Below, piece after piece: positions 17,642 to 26,695 of a stretch of 64,000 nucleotides of DNA. Each line of letters starts with the position of its first letter. The stretch's first letter is position 1. Position numbers and translations under genes: made by a program. The notes under the pieces are model-generated. The model was not told the origin of the DNA and did no database searches. It saw nothing but the letters and a program-made list of their open reading frames with translations. Source of the DNA: an uncultured Bacilli bacterium (GTDB lineage: Bacteria; Bacillota_I; Bacilli_A; RF39; UBA660); the NCBI GenBank assembly GCA_934098565.1, contig CAKOON010000004.1, forward strand, positions 1 to 64,000, written 5' to 3'.

Positions 17642-19717
17642 TTAGTTAGCGCTGTTTTTCTTTATGATATCTTCAGCGATAGATTTTGGAACTTCATCAT
17701 AGTGATCTAGCTCCATTACAAAGTTTCCACGACCTTGGGTATTACTTCTTAGAGAAGTAGCATAACCAAACATTTCAGCTAGTGGAACCATTGCTAAGAT
17801 TTGTAGAGCATTACCACGAGATTCTTGACCTAGCGGACGACCTCTACGACTTGTTAAGTCACCCATAACATTACCCATATATTCTTCTGGAACTGTTACA
17901 GCAACTTTCATAATTGGTTCTAGAATAACTGGTTTACATTTATTCTTAGTTTCTTTAACTGCTAGAGAAGCAGCAATTTTGAAGGCCATTTCTGATGAAT
18001 CGACATCATGGTATGAGCCATCATATAATGTAGCTTTAACATCAACCATTGGGTATCCTGCTAAAACACCACCAGCAAGGGCTTCTTGTAAACCTTTATC
18101 AGTTACTGGAATATATTCACGAGGAACTACACCACCAACGATAGCATCAACAAATTCATAACCTTTACCTGGATTTGGTTCAAATCTAACCCAAACATGA
18201 CCGTATTGTCCACGACCACCAGATTGTTTAATATAACGTCCTTCACATTCCCCAACTTGAGTGATTGTTTCACGATAAGCAACTTGTGGTTTACCAATGT
18301 TGCATTCAACATTAAATTCTCTACGCATTCTATCTACAAGAACGTCTAAGTGTAACTCACCCATACCACTAATAACAGTTTGACCTGTTTCATGGTCAGT
18401 CTTATATTTGAATGTTGGATCTTCTTCTGCAAGTTTTTGAAGAGCAAGGGCCATTTTATCTTGATCATTTTTACTCTTTGGTTCGATTGCTTCATCAATA
18501 ACTGGTAATGGAAATTCCATACCTTTCATAATAACTGGGTTCTTTTCATCACATAATGTATCAGCAGTAGTGGTATTTTTTAAACCAACAGCAGCAGCAA
18601 TTTCTCCACAGTATACTTCAGAAATTTCTTTACGAGTATTGGCATGCATCTGTAGGATACGACCAATTCTTTCTTTTTCACCCTTAGTACTATTTAAAAC
18701 GTATGAACCACTTGTTAATTTACCAGAGTAAACACGGAAGAATGCTAATCTACCTACAAATGGGTCTGTCATAATCTTAAATGCTAAAGCTGTAAATGGT
18801 TCATTATCACTTGGATGACGCATTATATCTTCACCAGTCTTTGGATTATAACATTCAATTGATGGAACGTCAGTTGGAGCTGGTAAATAATCAATAACAG
18901 CATCTAGTAATAATTTTACACCAATATTTCCTAGAGCAGTTCCGCACATAACTGGGAAGAATTCAGCAGCAAGTGTACCCTTACGAATACAATGTTTAAT
19001 TTCTTCAATAGTTAATTCTTCACCGCCAAGGTATTTTTCCATTAACTCATCATCAAATTCAACAACAGTTTCAACTAAATCAGAACGTCTCTTTTCTGCT
19101 TCAGCTTTTAATTCTGCTGGAATTTCAATTTCTACAGGATTTTCAGCTTGTTCACCATCATAGTGATAAGCTTTCATAGTTACTAAATCAATGATTCCAT
19201 TGAATTCAGATTCTTGTCCAATTGGCCATTCGATAGGTTTAGCATTAACGCCTAATCTTTTGTCAATTGTATCTAAACTGTAAACGAAGTCTGCACCCAT
19301 TTTATCCATTTTATTAGCAAAAATAATTCTTGGAACTTTGAATTCAGTTGCTTGACGCCATACAGTTTCAGTTTGTGGTTCTACACCAGCTTGTGCATCA
19401 ATTAATGCTACAGCTCCATCTAGAACTCTTAAACTACGTGAAACTTCTACAGTAAAGTCTACGTGACCTGGGGTATCAATAATATTGAAACGGTATCCTT
19501 TCCAGTGTGCAGTCGTTGCAGCAGAAGTGATTGTAATACCTCTTTCTTTTTCTTGCTCCATCCAGTCCATTTGTGACTCACCATCGTGAGTTTCACCAAT
19601 TTTATGTGTTACCCCAGTATGGAATAATACACGTTCAGTAGTAGTTGTTTTTCCGGCATCAATGTGAGCCATGATACCGATGTTTCTTACTTTGTCAATT
19701 GAGACATCTCTTGCCAT
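17642..19717 (-). CDS. fusA: Elongation factor G
   Basis: This translocase GTPase of 691 residues has a GTP-binding domain with AHIDAGKTT, DTPGHVDF and NKMD, then domain II, and domains III-V containing GMGELHLDVLVDRMRREF and the ribosome-facing YGHVWVRFEPN. Length and order match the family. It lies 9 nt downstream of rpsG within the str operon. Confidence 0.99.
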   Translation of the reverse strand: MARDVSIDKVRNIGIMAHIDAGKTTTTERVLFHTGVTHKIGETHDGESQMDWMEQEKERGITITSAATTAHWKGYRFNIIDTPGHVDFTVEVSRSLRVLDGAVALIDAQAGVEPQTETVWRQATEFKVPRIIFANKMDKMGADFVYSLDTIDKRLGVNAKPIEWPIGQESEFNGIIDLVTMKAYHYDGEQAENPVEIEIPAELKAEAEKRRSDLVETVVEFDDELMEKYLGGEELTIEEIKHCIRKGTLAAEFFPVMCGTALGNIGVKLLLDAVIDYLPAPTDVPSIECYNPKTGEDIMRHPSDNEPFTALAFKIMTDPFVGRLAFFRVYSGKLTSGSYVLNSTKGEKERIGRILQMHANTRKEISEVYCGEIAAAVGLKNTTTADTLCDEKNPVIMKGMEFPLPVIDEAIEPKSKNDQDKMALALQKLAEEDPTFKYKTDHETGQTVISGMGELHLDVLVDRMRREFNVECNIGKPQVAYRETITQVGECEGRYIKQSGGRGQYGHVWVRFEPNPGKGYEFVDAIVGGVVPREYIPVTDKGLQEALAGGVLAGYPMVDVKATLYDGSYHDVDSSEMAFKIAASLAVKETKNKCKPVILEPIMKVAVTVPEEYMGNVMGDLTSRRGRPLGQESRGNALQILAMVPLAEMFGYATSLRSNTQGRGNFVMELDHYDEVPKSIAEDIIKKNSAN

Positions 19718-19726
19718 ATATTTCTC

Positions 19727-20194
19727 CTACCATCTATAATGAGCAAATGCTTTATTAGCTTCAGCCATTTTGTGAGTATCTTCACGTTTCTTAACAGCTC
19801 CACCAACGCCTTTTGCAGCATCCATAATTTCGTTTGCTAATTTTTCAGACATTGTTTTTCCACGTCCATTTTTAGCATAATTTACTAACCATCTTAGAGC
19901 TAGTGATTGAGCTCTTTCTGGGCTTACTTCTAGTGGAACTTGAACATTAGAACCACCAACACGTCTAGATTTAACTTCTAGAGCAGGCATAATATTCTTC
20001 ATGGCTTCATTGTAAACTTCCATTGGGTCTTTTTTTGTTTGCTTTTCTACAATGGCAAATGCATCATAAAGAATCTTTTGTGCAGTACCTTTTTTACCAC
20101 CAATCATAAGAGCGTTTACTAGTTTAGTAACGACTTTTGAATTGTATATTGGATCAGGTAATACATCTCTTTTTACAGCACGTCTTTTACGCAT
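19727..20194 (-). CDS. rpsG: 30S ribosomal protein S7
   Basis: S7 nucleates assembly of the 30S head and, in many bacteria, represses its own operon. The 155-residue protein begins MRKRRAVKR and shows DPIYNSKVVTKLVN, NIMPALEVKSRRVGGSNVQVP and the family end KREDTHKMAEANKAFAHYRW. It lies 25 nt downstream of rpsL. Confidence 0.99.
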   Translation of the reverse strand: MRKRRAVKRDVLPDPIYNSKVVTKLVNALMIGGKKGTAQKILYDAFAIVEKQTKKDPMEVYNEAMKNIMPALEVKSRRVGGSNVQVPLEVSPERAQSLALRWLVNYAKNGRGKTMSEKLANEIMDAAKGVGGAVKKREDTHKMAEANKAFAHYRW

Positions 20195-20219
20195 AATTAT
20201 CTTCTCCTTCCTTTAATTA

Positions 20220-20636
20220 TTATTTAGTTTTTGGCTTTTTAGTACCGTATTTACTACGACCTTGTTTTCTATTATTAACGCCTTGAGTATCAAGTGTACC
20301 ACGTACAATGTGATATCTAACACCGATAAGGTCTTTAACACGACCACCACGAATTAATACTACGCTATGTTCTTGTAAGTTATGACCTTCACCTGGAATA
20401 TAAGTATCAACTTCACGACCATTTGATAATCTAACACGAGCATATTTTCTTAATGCTGAGTTTGGTTTCTTTGGTGTACGAGTAGCAACTCTTGTACAAA
20501 CACCACGTTTTTGTGGACTATTTGTTTCAGTTTCTTTTCTTTCCATAGAATTGAAGCCAACATTTAATACTGGGCTCTTACTCTTTTTAGTTTTCTTACT
20601 TCTTCCTTTTCTAACTAATTGGTTAATAGTTGTCAT
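20220..20636 (-). CDS. rpsL: 30S ribosomal protein S12
   Basis: S12 helps monitor decoding. The 138-residue protein begins MTTINQLVRKGR and contains the streptomycin-site region TPKKPNSALRKYARVRL, with the wild-type lysine of PKKPNSA, and VRYHIVRG. An in-frame ATG at 20663 is rejected because GGAAGGAGG lies just before the ATG at 20636, the family start. It is first gene of the str operon. Confidence 0.99.
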   Translation of the reverse strand: MTTINQLVRKGRSKKTKKSKSPVLNVGFNSMERKETETNSPQKRGVCTRVATRTPKKPNSALRKYARVRLSNGREVDTYIPGEGHNLQEHSVVLIRGGRVKDLIGVRYHIVRGTLDTQGVNNRKQGRSKYGTKKPKTK

Positions 20637-20727
20637 AAAATTCCTCCTTCCATTAACACACATCCTGGTGTATCAATCTTATTATTTAAATTAGGTTCCA
20701 TCGAAATAGAACCATAATTAAAATTCA
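20637..20727 (-). promoter_or_regulatory. structured 5' leader of the str operon
   Basis: The leader between promoter and rpsL contains the small hairpins GGTTC/GAACC (20694-20713) and ACAC/GTGT (20658-20671). S7 or S12 leaders in other bacteria act in autoregulation. Here this is inference from position; no known consensus was matched. Confidence 0.35.
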
Positions 20728-20732
20728 GTAAT

Positions 20733-20762
20733 ACTATAGCATTCTGAGGAAGAAATTGTCAA
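20733..20762 (-). promoter_or_regulatory. str operon promoter
   Basis: The minus strand has consensus TTGACA (20757-20762), an 18-bp spacer and TATAGT (20733-20738). Confidence 0.75.
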
Positions 20763-20855
20763 GCGTTTTTTGACGATAAAATTTCAATTCTAATACACCA
20801 AACATATTTAAAGGAAAAAAGGACGGACCAGATAAAAAAATATATACAAAAGGCA

Positions 20856-20884
20856 TAGAAAAAGACCTCTTTAAAAGAAGTCTT
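20856..20884 (-). terminator. rho-independent terminator of the YfcC-like gene
   Basis: A 10-bp stem AAGACTTCTT/AAGAGGTCTT (one wobble) has a 3-nt loop, then TTTTTC on the minus strand. It overlaps the stop codon. Confidence 0.85.
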
Positions 20885-22433
20885 AAGCATAAGTCATAAT
20901 GGTAAATAAAATTAACAAAATAACTAAAACAATTACAGCAAATTTCCAAATAGCTTTTAACCATTTTTTATAAGATACATCATACATTGATAATCCTGTT
21001 ACTAGTAAGACACTAGTTGGTGCTACTAAGGAAACTAAACCATTAATGGATGTCATGATTGTCATCATCGTACCAGTATAATCAGCAAATCTAGCAGCGT
21101 AAACGCTTCCTAAGGAATAACCGCTAAAACCAAAGTCAACATTGAAGAATGTTGCAATAGCATTGGCAACACTAGCACTGAACGGATTAAAGTTAGTTCC
21201 AACAATTTTATCAACCATCGTATTAGTATAGCCACTCCAGTATGAGATAACAAACATTGTATAAGCAAGAACAATAAATAAAGCAGGTTTCAACATTTTT
21301 TGCATCCCAGCGACTACGCCATCTAAGCAATCATCCATTTTAATCTTTGTAAATAGTTTAACAAAGATTAGAATAATCATAGCGATATAGCAAATTGTAA
21401 ACATATCCCATGAGCCAAAGGCACTAACCTTACCAAGAATGTAACCAAAGATGGCATGTTCTTTGCCACCAATTGTCATTGTTACTTTTGTAGTTAACCA
21501 AGTATGGAATGTATCAAAAGCTGTAATTTCAAAAGCAGAGTTCCAAGGCATATAGCCTAAAATCATAAAGACAAATAACACAATGAAGACTAAGACATAA
21601 GGCCATACTTTTCCTTTTTTCTCATCACCAGTTAATTTTAGTAAGTCAATTGGTTCGACGTTTTCGTTTTTCTCCTTCTTATGCATTTTAATTAAGAAGA
21701 AGTTTAAAAGAATATAACTTACCGCAAGAATACCAAATCTTACACCTAAATTAGTTGTAATTTTAACGTTCATTGTACTTACTAAGTAATCAAGTCCTAA
21801 AGTTGCTGTAGTTTGACCAATAAGTCCCACTAACATTGCCCCAAATGTCATTACAACGCTACTTATCTTACCATATCCTAGACGACTAGCAATACTAATT
21901 ATCATCGGAATGAAGAAGAGAATTGGTAGACTTTGAGTTGTCATAGATACATATAAAGCAATAACTAAAGTATGAACGAGTGCAAACCATTTTTTCCTTG
22001 GTTTCCAGAATTCGACAGCTTTATTGATTAGAGCTTTATAACCATTAGTCTTTGAAATAACGCCGTAGAATAGACCAACTATTAGCACTAATACTACTTG
22101 AAGTAAGTAATAATTTGATGCATAGAACATTGATAAGAACATTTCATTAATACCAGTTCTAGCCGGTTCTGTAGTCGTTAAGTTTGAAGAACTAAAGGTT
22201 CCGGCTGGAATAATCCAACTGATGACGATACCAACAAGAATACAAATGGCTAAAGCTTTAAACAAGAAATGATTAGTCTTTGTAGGTTGTTTTTTATCGT
22301 TTACTACTTCTTTTTTGGAAACTACTTTTTCAGTTTTATTTTCTTCTATAATAGGTTCTACGACAGTCTCTTTTTTAGGAGCTGTTTTTGTAGTCTTAGT
22401 AGAAGTTTTCTTTTTTCCACTTTTCTTTTCCAT
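20883..22433 (-). CDS. YfcC/DcuC-family carrier
   Basis: This integral membrane carrier of 516 residues has about twelve helices. It belongs to the C4-dicarboxylate anaerobic carrier superfamily (YfcC/arginine-ornithine type), judged from the start ISWIIPAGTF, GLFYGVISKTNGY, QSLPILFFIPMIISIASRLGY and the C-terminal LVSLVAPTSVLLVTGLS. The substrate cannot be read off; an anion or basic amino acid is possible. Odd feature: a cytoplasmic N-terminal extension of about 60 residues rich in Lys/Thr/Glu. The ATG at 22433 was chosen since GGAGGT lies between it and the upstream ATG at 22448. Confidence 0.82.
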   Translation of the reverse strand: MEKKSGKKKTSTKTTKTAPKKETVVEPIIEENKTEKVVSKKEVVNDKKQPTKTNHFLFKALAICILVGIVISWIIPAGTFSSSNLTTTEPARTGINEMFLSMFYASNYYLLQVVLVLIVGLFYGVISKTNGYKALINKAVEFWKPRKKWFALVHTLVIALYVSMTTQSLPILFFIPMIISIASRLGYGKISSVVMTFGAMLVGLIGQTTATLGLDYLVSTMNVKITTNLGVRFGILAVSYILLNFFLIKMHKKEKNENVEPIDLLKLTGDEKKGKVWPYVLVFIVLFVFMILGYMPWNSAFEITAFDTFHTWLTTKVTMTIGGKEHAIFGYILGKVSAFGSWDMFTICYIAMIILIFVKLFTKIKMDDCLDGVVAGMQKMLKPALFIVLAYTMFVISYWSGYTNTMVDKIVGTNFNPFSASVANAIATFFNVDFGFSGYSLGSVYAARFADYTGTMMTIMTSINGLVSLVAPTSVLLVTGLSMYDVSYKKWLKAIWKFAVIVLVILLILFTIMTYA

Positions 22434-22452
22434 TTTCTTTACCTCCATCTAA

Positions 22453-22480
22453 ATTATAGCACAAATCAGGCACTTGCCAA
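22453..22480 (-). promoter_or_regulatory. promoter of the YfcC-like gene
   Basis: On the minus strand: TTGGCA (22475-22480), 16 bp, TATAAT (22453-22458). Confidence 0.6.
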
Positions 22481-22591
22481 GTGTTTTTAGGTGAAATGTT
22501 TCTTCACAAAAGATTAAATATGGTTAATTATCACAATAGGTAAACTATGCATAGAAATATAAAGAATATTTTTAAAATTTTACTCGAAACA

Positions 22592-22816
22592 TTACTTTAT
22601 ACGAGGATAAGCTTTTCGCTCGTTAGTAAGACTAAGTAAGTAATCGACACTTGTATTATAAAATTTAGCTAGTTTTACTAGTCTTTCAACTGATATTACT
22701 TGAATGCCTAATTCATACTTAGAATATTGTTGTTGGGTTGTTCCTAAAACACTAGCAATATCACTTTGTTTATAGTCTCTATCTTCTCTTATTTCTCTTA
22801 ATCTTTCTATTTTCAT
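22592..22816 (-). CDS. XRE-family transcriptional regulator
   Basis: The 74-residue single-domain DNA-binding protein has the helix-turn-helix in YKQSDIASVLGTTQQQYSKYE, then a short C-terminal helical part (FYNTSVDYLLSLTNERK). Cro/CI-like regulators bind palindromic operators. Of the possible starts, ATG 22816 is preceded by AAGGAAG at proper distance, unlike the ATG at 22864. It is divergently arranged with the surface protein gene at 22930. The palindrome between them is a plausible operator for control of both. Confidence 0.85.
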   Translation of the reverse strand: MKIERLREIREDRDYKQSDIASVLGTTQQQYSKYELGIQVISVERLVKLAKFYNTSVDYLLSLTNERKAYPRIK

Positions 22817-22862
22817 TTTTATCTTCCTTAAAACATCTAATTCTAAAGAAATAATCTCATAC

Positions 22863-22868
22863 ATTATA
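22863..22868 (-). promoter_or_regulatory. -10 element of the XRE gene
   Basis: A perfect TATAAT on the minus strand gives a leader of about 40 nt. No convincing -35 is seen, which suits a regulated promoter. Confidence 0.4.
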
Positions 22869-22873
22869 TTAGG

Positions 22874-22903
22874 TGTATTGACTATACATCCTTTTAAGTG
22901 TAT
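22874..22903. promoter_or_regulatory. candidate operator between divergent genes
   Basis: The palindrome TGTAT-TGACT-ATACA (22874-22888) covers the -35 of the rightward promoter. A further TGTAT half-site (22899-22903) overlaps its -10. This spacing suits binding by the adjacent XRE protein; binding is inference. Confidence 0.4.
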
Positions 22904-22906
22904 ATT
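22878..22906 (+). promoter_or_regulatory. promoter of the surface protein gene
   Basis: TTGACT (22878-22883), exactly 17 bp, TATATT (22901-22906). Confidence 0.7.
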
Positions 22907-22929
22907 ATTTATGATAGGAGAAAATAGTT

Positions 22930-23859
22930 ATGAAGCAAAATAAATTTATAATGTTATTTCTTTTTATTTCTGTGGCGATATTCATACTAATAAAATATAA
23001 TTCCATTGATAATTCTTCAATTGCAGTATACCTTGATAATATAGAAAGCGCTTCTATTCCAGATAGAAATTCTAATTATATTATAGATAAAATAGTTTGC
23101 GATAATGATGCTGTAGGAACATGGGACAATGTAAATTGGAGCCTATTAGTAACTAATCTTTCCAAAAGAAGTAATTGTAAATTATATTTTAGAAGCAAAA
23201 AAGATATTACCATAACTTATGATAATAACTATATAAAAAATGATATATTCGAAGATATTTACGATACATCACACTTTATCGTTAACGATAAAGAAAATAT
23301 ATACAAAGAATACATTACTTCAAATATTGAAAGCAAAAATAATTCAAAATATTATATAATTTCAAATCTAGCAGGAACATATGATGTTAATCAAAATTCA
23401 GGTGTATACTTTAATTTAAAAAATCAATTAACAACCGGCAAAACATATTCATTTAGTTTTGAAATAAAGGGAAATTCCTCATTTCAAGTGGAAGTAGGAA
23501 GCGAGCAAACTAAAAATAAGCAAATTACGGTACAAACAAATTGGAACAGAATTATTAACAATTTTACCGCTAATAATACTCCATATAAAGCATTTAGAAT
23601 ATATAACTGGATAAATCCAAATATTAATAGAACTTTGGAAATCAGAAGCCTTTCTCTTCAAGAAGGAGAATATAATAATTACTCTACTACCATATTAAAA
23701 GAATATGATAATCTAAATAGCACATTGCCAACTCCAACTAGAGATAATTATACATTTTTGGGATGGTATACTCACCCTATTGATGGAGATAAAATTTCTA
23801 GTAGTACAGTTGTAACTGATAATGTAACTTATTATGCCCATTGGCAATATAATGGTTAA
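22930..23859 (+). CDS. surface protein with Listeria-Bacteroides (InlB B-type) repeat
   Basis: The 309-residue exported protein has an N-terminal membrane anchor or uncleaved signal (about 8-22). It contains a beta-rich region around 25-85, a carbohydrate-binding-like jelly-roll region around 130-245 (FNLKNQLTTGKTYSFSFEIK, then NRTLEIRSLSLQEG) and one C-terminal repeat of the Listeria-Bacteroides type (TPTRDNYTFLGWY, then VTYYAHW). There is no LPxTG. Such proteins are adhesins or wall-associated. AGGAG precedes the ATG. It is divergent from the XRE regulator. Confidence 0.75.
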   Translation: MKQNKFIMLFLFISVAIFILIKYNSIDNSSIAVYLDNIESASIPDRNSNYIIDKIVCDNDAVGTWDNVNWSLLVTNLSKRSNCKLYFRSKKDITITYDNNYIKNDIFEDIYDTSHFIVNDKENIYKEYITSNIESKNNSKYYIISNLAGTYDVNQNSGVYFNLKNQLTTGKTYSFSFEIKGNSSFQVEVGSEQTKNKQITVQTNWNRIINNFTANNTPYKAFRIYNWINPNINRTLEIRSLSLQEGEYNNYSTTILKEYDNLNSTLPTPTRDNYTFLGWYTHPIDGDKISSSTVVTDNVTYYAHWQYNG

Positions 23860-23896
23860 TTTCAAGTATTATAAATATTGTTGCCAATTTTAACAT

Positions 23897-23937
23897 CAAA
23901 AAAATTAGTAAATCTTTAAGAAATACTAATCTTTTTA
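23897..23937. terminator. bidirectional terminator
   Basis: The stem ATTAGTA (23904-23910)/TACTAAT (23924-23930) has T-runs on both strands between convergent genes. Confidence 0.75.
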
Positions 23938-25743
23938 TTACTTTCTATTTACTCTAAATCTTTCATTAGGATCTAAAATCTTTTTACGAAGTCTAATTAT
24001 AGCAGGAGTAACTTCTACATATTCATCTTCTTCAATAAACTCTAACGCTTCTTCTAAGCTAAATGTCTTAGGAGTAACTAAAGCAATCGCATCATCAGCA
24101 GATTTACTTCTGGTATTAGACATTTCTTTATTCTTGCAAGGATTAACGTTTAAATCATTATCTCTGTTATGAATACCTACAATCATACCGATGTAAACAT
24201 CTGCACCGGGTCCAACTATCATTTGACCTCTGTCTTGGAGATTGTATAGAGAATATCCTAAAGCCTTACCCGTTTCCATAGAAACAAGAACCCCATTCTT
24301 ACGACCTCTGATTTCACCAGCATATGGTTTATATTCATCAAAGGAACGAACCATAATGCCTTCACCCTTAGTATTGGTGATGAATGCACTACGATAACCA
24401 ATCAAGCCACGAGTTGGGGCACTAAATTCTAAATGAGTATAGCCTTCTTCGCCATTGGTCATAACAAGTAAAGTAGCTTTTCTTTCTTGTAAATCAGCAA
24501 TAATTGTAGAAGCATAATCACTAGGAGTATTAACAATAACAGTTTCATATGGTTCACACTTACGACCATCTATTTCTTCAAATAAAACTTCTGGCTTAGA
24601 AACACAAAGTTCATAACCTTCACGACGCATTTCTTCTAATAATACAGATAAATGAAGTTCGCCACGACCAGAAACTTTGAAACCATCAGTACCAGGTAAT
24701 TCTTCAACTTCTAAACCAACATTGGTCTCTAATTCTTTTTCTAATCTTTCTTTAATATGACGAGAAGTTAAGAATTTACCACTTTGACCAGCAAAAGGAG
24801 ATGAGTTTACCATAAAATTCATTGATAGAGTTGGTCTTTCAATAACAATTGGTGGAAGGGGATCAGTTATTCCTTGAGGACATAAAGTATCACCGATAGA
24901 AATATCTTTGCAACCTGCTACAGTTACAATATCACCATAATAAGCTTCATTTACTTCTTTACGTTTAATGCCTTCGTTAACAAATAGTTTAGAAATTCTA
25001 AAGGACTCAACCGCACCAGTATTACGGCATAAAGTTACCATTTCTCCAGTTTTAACTACGCCCTTACTAACACGGCCAATACCTAAACGACCAATAAAAG
25101 AGTCATAGTCTAATTGAGATACTTGAAGTTGAAGATTATCATTAACACTACCTTCATAAGGTTTTACTTGTTTTAAAACAGTATCAAGTAATGGTGAAAT
25201 ATCATCTTCTAAATGATTTAAGTCTAAAGTAGCCTTACCATCTCTAGCAACACCATAAACAATTGGGAAATCTAATTGTTCATCAGTAGCATTTAATTCC
25301 ATAAATAAATCAAATGTCATATTAACTACTTCTTCAGGTCTTGCATCTTTTTTATCAATCTTATTAATGAAAAGAATTGGTCTTAAATTTTGTTCTAAAG
25401 CTTTCTTAAGTACAAATCTAGTTTGAGGCATTGGACCTTCTTTCGCATCGACAATTAGAATAACTGTATCAACAGTACGCATAATTCTTTCTACTTCACT
25501 AGAAAAATCGGCATGGCCTGGAGTATCAACGATATTAATTTTGTAACCCTTATATCTAATTGCACAGTTTTTAGAATAAATAGTAATTCCTCTTTCTCTT
25601 TCTAAGTCATTACTATCCATTACTTGTTCATGAACTACTTCATTTTCTCTAAAGACACCATTTTGTTGTAGTAAGGCATCAACCAATGTACTCTTACCAG
25701 CATCAACATGTGCTACAACGGCAATATTAATAATTTTATCCAT
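23938..25743 (-). CDS. typA: TypA/BipA ribosome-associated GTPase
   Basis: This translational GTPase of 601 residues is related to EF-G, involved in 50S assembly and stress adaptation. The G domain shows AHVDAGKST, DTPGHADF and NKIDK. The body has the EF-G-like GRGELHLSVLLEEMRREGYE, and the TypA-specific C-terminal domain holds APTRGLIGYRSAFITNTKGEG in two parts. AAGGAAGT precedes the ATG. It is monocistronic. Confidence 0.97.
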   Translation of the reverse strand: MDKIINIAVVAHVDAGKSTLVDALLQQNGVFRENEVVHEQVMDSNDLERERGITIYSKNCAIRYKGYKINIVDTPGHADFSSEVERIMRTVDTVILIVDAKEGPMPQTRFVLKKALEQNLRPILFINKIDKKDARPEEVVNMTFDLFMELNATDEQLDFPIVYGVARDGKATLDLNHLEDDISPLLDTVLKQVKPYEGSVNDNLQLQVSQLDYDSFIGRLGIGRVSKGVVKTGEMVTLCRNTGAVESFRISKLFVNEGIKRKEVNEAYYGDIVTVAGCKDISIGDTLCPQGITDPLPPIVIERPTLSMNFMVNSSPFAGQSGKFLTSRHIKERLEKELETNVGLEVEELPGTDGFKVSGRGELHLSVLLEEMRREGYELCVSKPEVLFEEIDGRKCEPYETVIVNTPSDYASTIIADLQERKATLLVMTNGEEGYTHLEFSAPTRGLIGYRSAFITNTKGEGIMVRSFDEYKPYAGEIRGRKNGVLVSMETGKALGYSLYNLQDRGQMIVGPGADVYIGMIVGIHNRDNDLNVNPCKNKEMSNTRSKSADDAIALVTPKTFSLEEALEFIEEDEYVEVTPAIIRLRKKILDPNERFRVNRK

Positions 25744-25776
25744 AATAAAAACCCACTTCCTTTTAATACTTTTAAG

Positions 25777-25805
25777 ATATTACTACATTTTTTTCTAAAT
25801 TACAA
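25777..25805 (-). promoter_or_regulatory. typA promoter
   Basis: On the minus strand: TTGTAA (25800-25805), 17 bp, TAATAT (25777-25782). Confidence 0.55.
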
Positions 25806-26008
25806 GGAGTAAATAGAAGATTTTTTATTTCATGTTTACTTTTAAATTTATATTACTTTCAATTAATTTAATCTATTATTGTTTTTTTCTTTTCCAGGAA
25901 CGGCAACTTACTTTTTATATTGTAAAGATTAAAAATAGCATTGATAATACTAATTACCAACACTATTCCAAAGTATATTTTTCTTTTTGAGTAATAATTA
26001 ACAGGAAT

Positions 26009-26680
26009 TTATCTATCTTCACGGTCTTTTGCAGCCAAGATTAGTCTAAATATCTGCAACATTGAAGCTAAAACTCCAGCAACATAGGTTAAAGCCGCTG
26101 CAGTTAGAACTTCTTTAGCTCCGCCAAACTCAGAATTATCAACGATTTTGTAATCTTGCAACTTTTCCAACGCTCTACGGGAAGCATCAAACTCGACAGG
26201 CAAAGTTACAACTTGAAATAATAAACCACAACAAGTTAAGGCGATTCCTAGATAGATAAGTCGGAAAGCCTGCATTAAAAAGCCTAATAAAATGATATAG
26301 TAAGAAATACTTGTAGCCACATTTACGACTGGATATATGGCACTTCTAATTCTTAAGAACGTATAAGATTCTTTGTCTTGAATAGCATGTCCACATTCAT
26401 GAGCAGCAACAGCGGCAGCTGCTATAGTTTCACCATGGAAAATATCAGTCGATAAGCGAACAACTTTTTTAGTAGGGTCATAATGATCAGTTAATTCCCC
26501 TTTTATTTCAACAATGTAAATATCTTCTAAGCCATTTTTATCTAATATTTCTCTTGCCACTTCAAAGCCAGATTTCTTCTTATTATTTTCTACTCTCTTA
26601 TAACGATTATAGCTGCTTTGAATTTTTAACTGAGCTAGTAGAGGAATAATAATTATTAATAAAACTAGTATTGTATCCAT
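26009..26680 (-). CDS. YugP-like zinc metallopeptidase, membrane bound
   Basis: The 223-residue neutral zinc metallopeptidase of the YugP family (PF04298) has an N-terminal helix and the zinc site HECGH in AAVAAHECGHAIQ near residue 94. Three further membrane helices follow, with LPVEFDASRRALEKL between them and a Gly-Ala-rich last helix. The substrate is unknown. It lies 15 nt after cysS with its own AAGGAGT, so the two probably share a transcript. Confidence 0.9.
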   Translation of the reverse strand: MDTILVLLIIIIPLLAQLKIQSSYNRYKRVENNKKKSGFEVAREILDKNGLEDIYIVEIKGELTDHYDPTKKVVRLSTDIFHGETIAAAAVAAHECGHAIQDKESYTFLRIRSAIYPVVNVATSISYYIILLGFLMQAFRLIYLGIALTCCGLLFQVVTLPVEFDASRRALEKLQDYKIVDNSEFGGAKEVLTAAALTYVAGVLASMLQIFRLILAAKDREDR

Positions 26681-26695
26681 TGTACTCCTTTATTT

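Noticed and set aside
18255..18275. GTTTCACG-like string in fusA resembling part of a parS site
   Set aside because: Only one half matches TGTTTCACGTGAAACA and it is coding sequence for conserved EF-G residues.
20734..20964. 76-codon minus-strand frame upstream of the str promoter
   Set aside because: It overlaps the end of the YfcC-like gene, its terminator and the str promoter in another frame. The composition is not protein-like.
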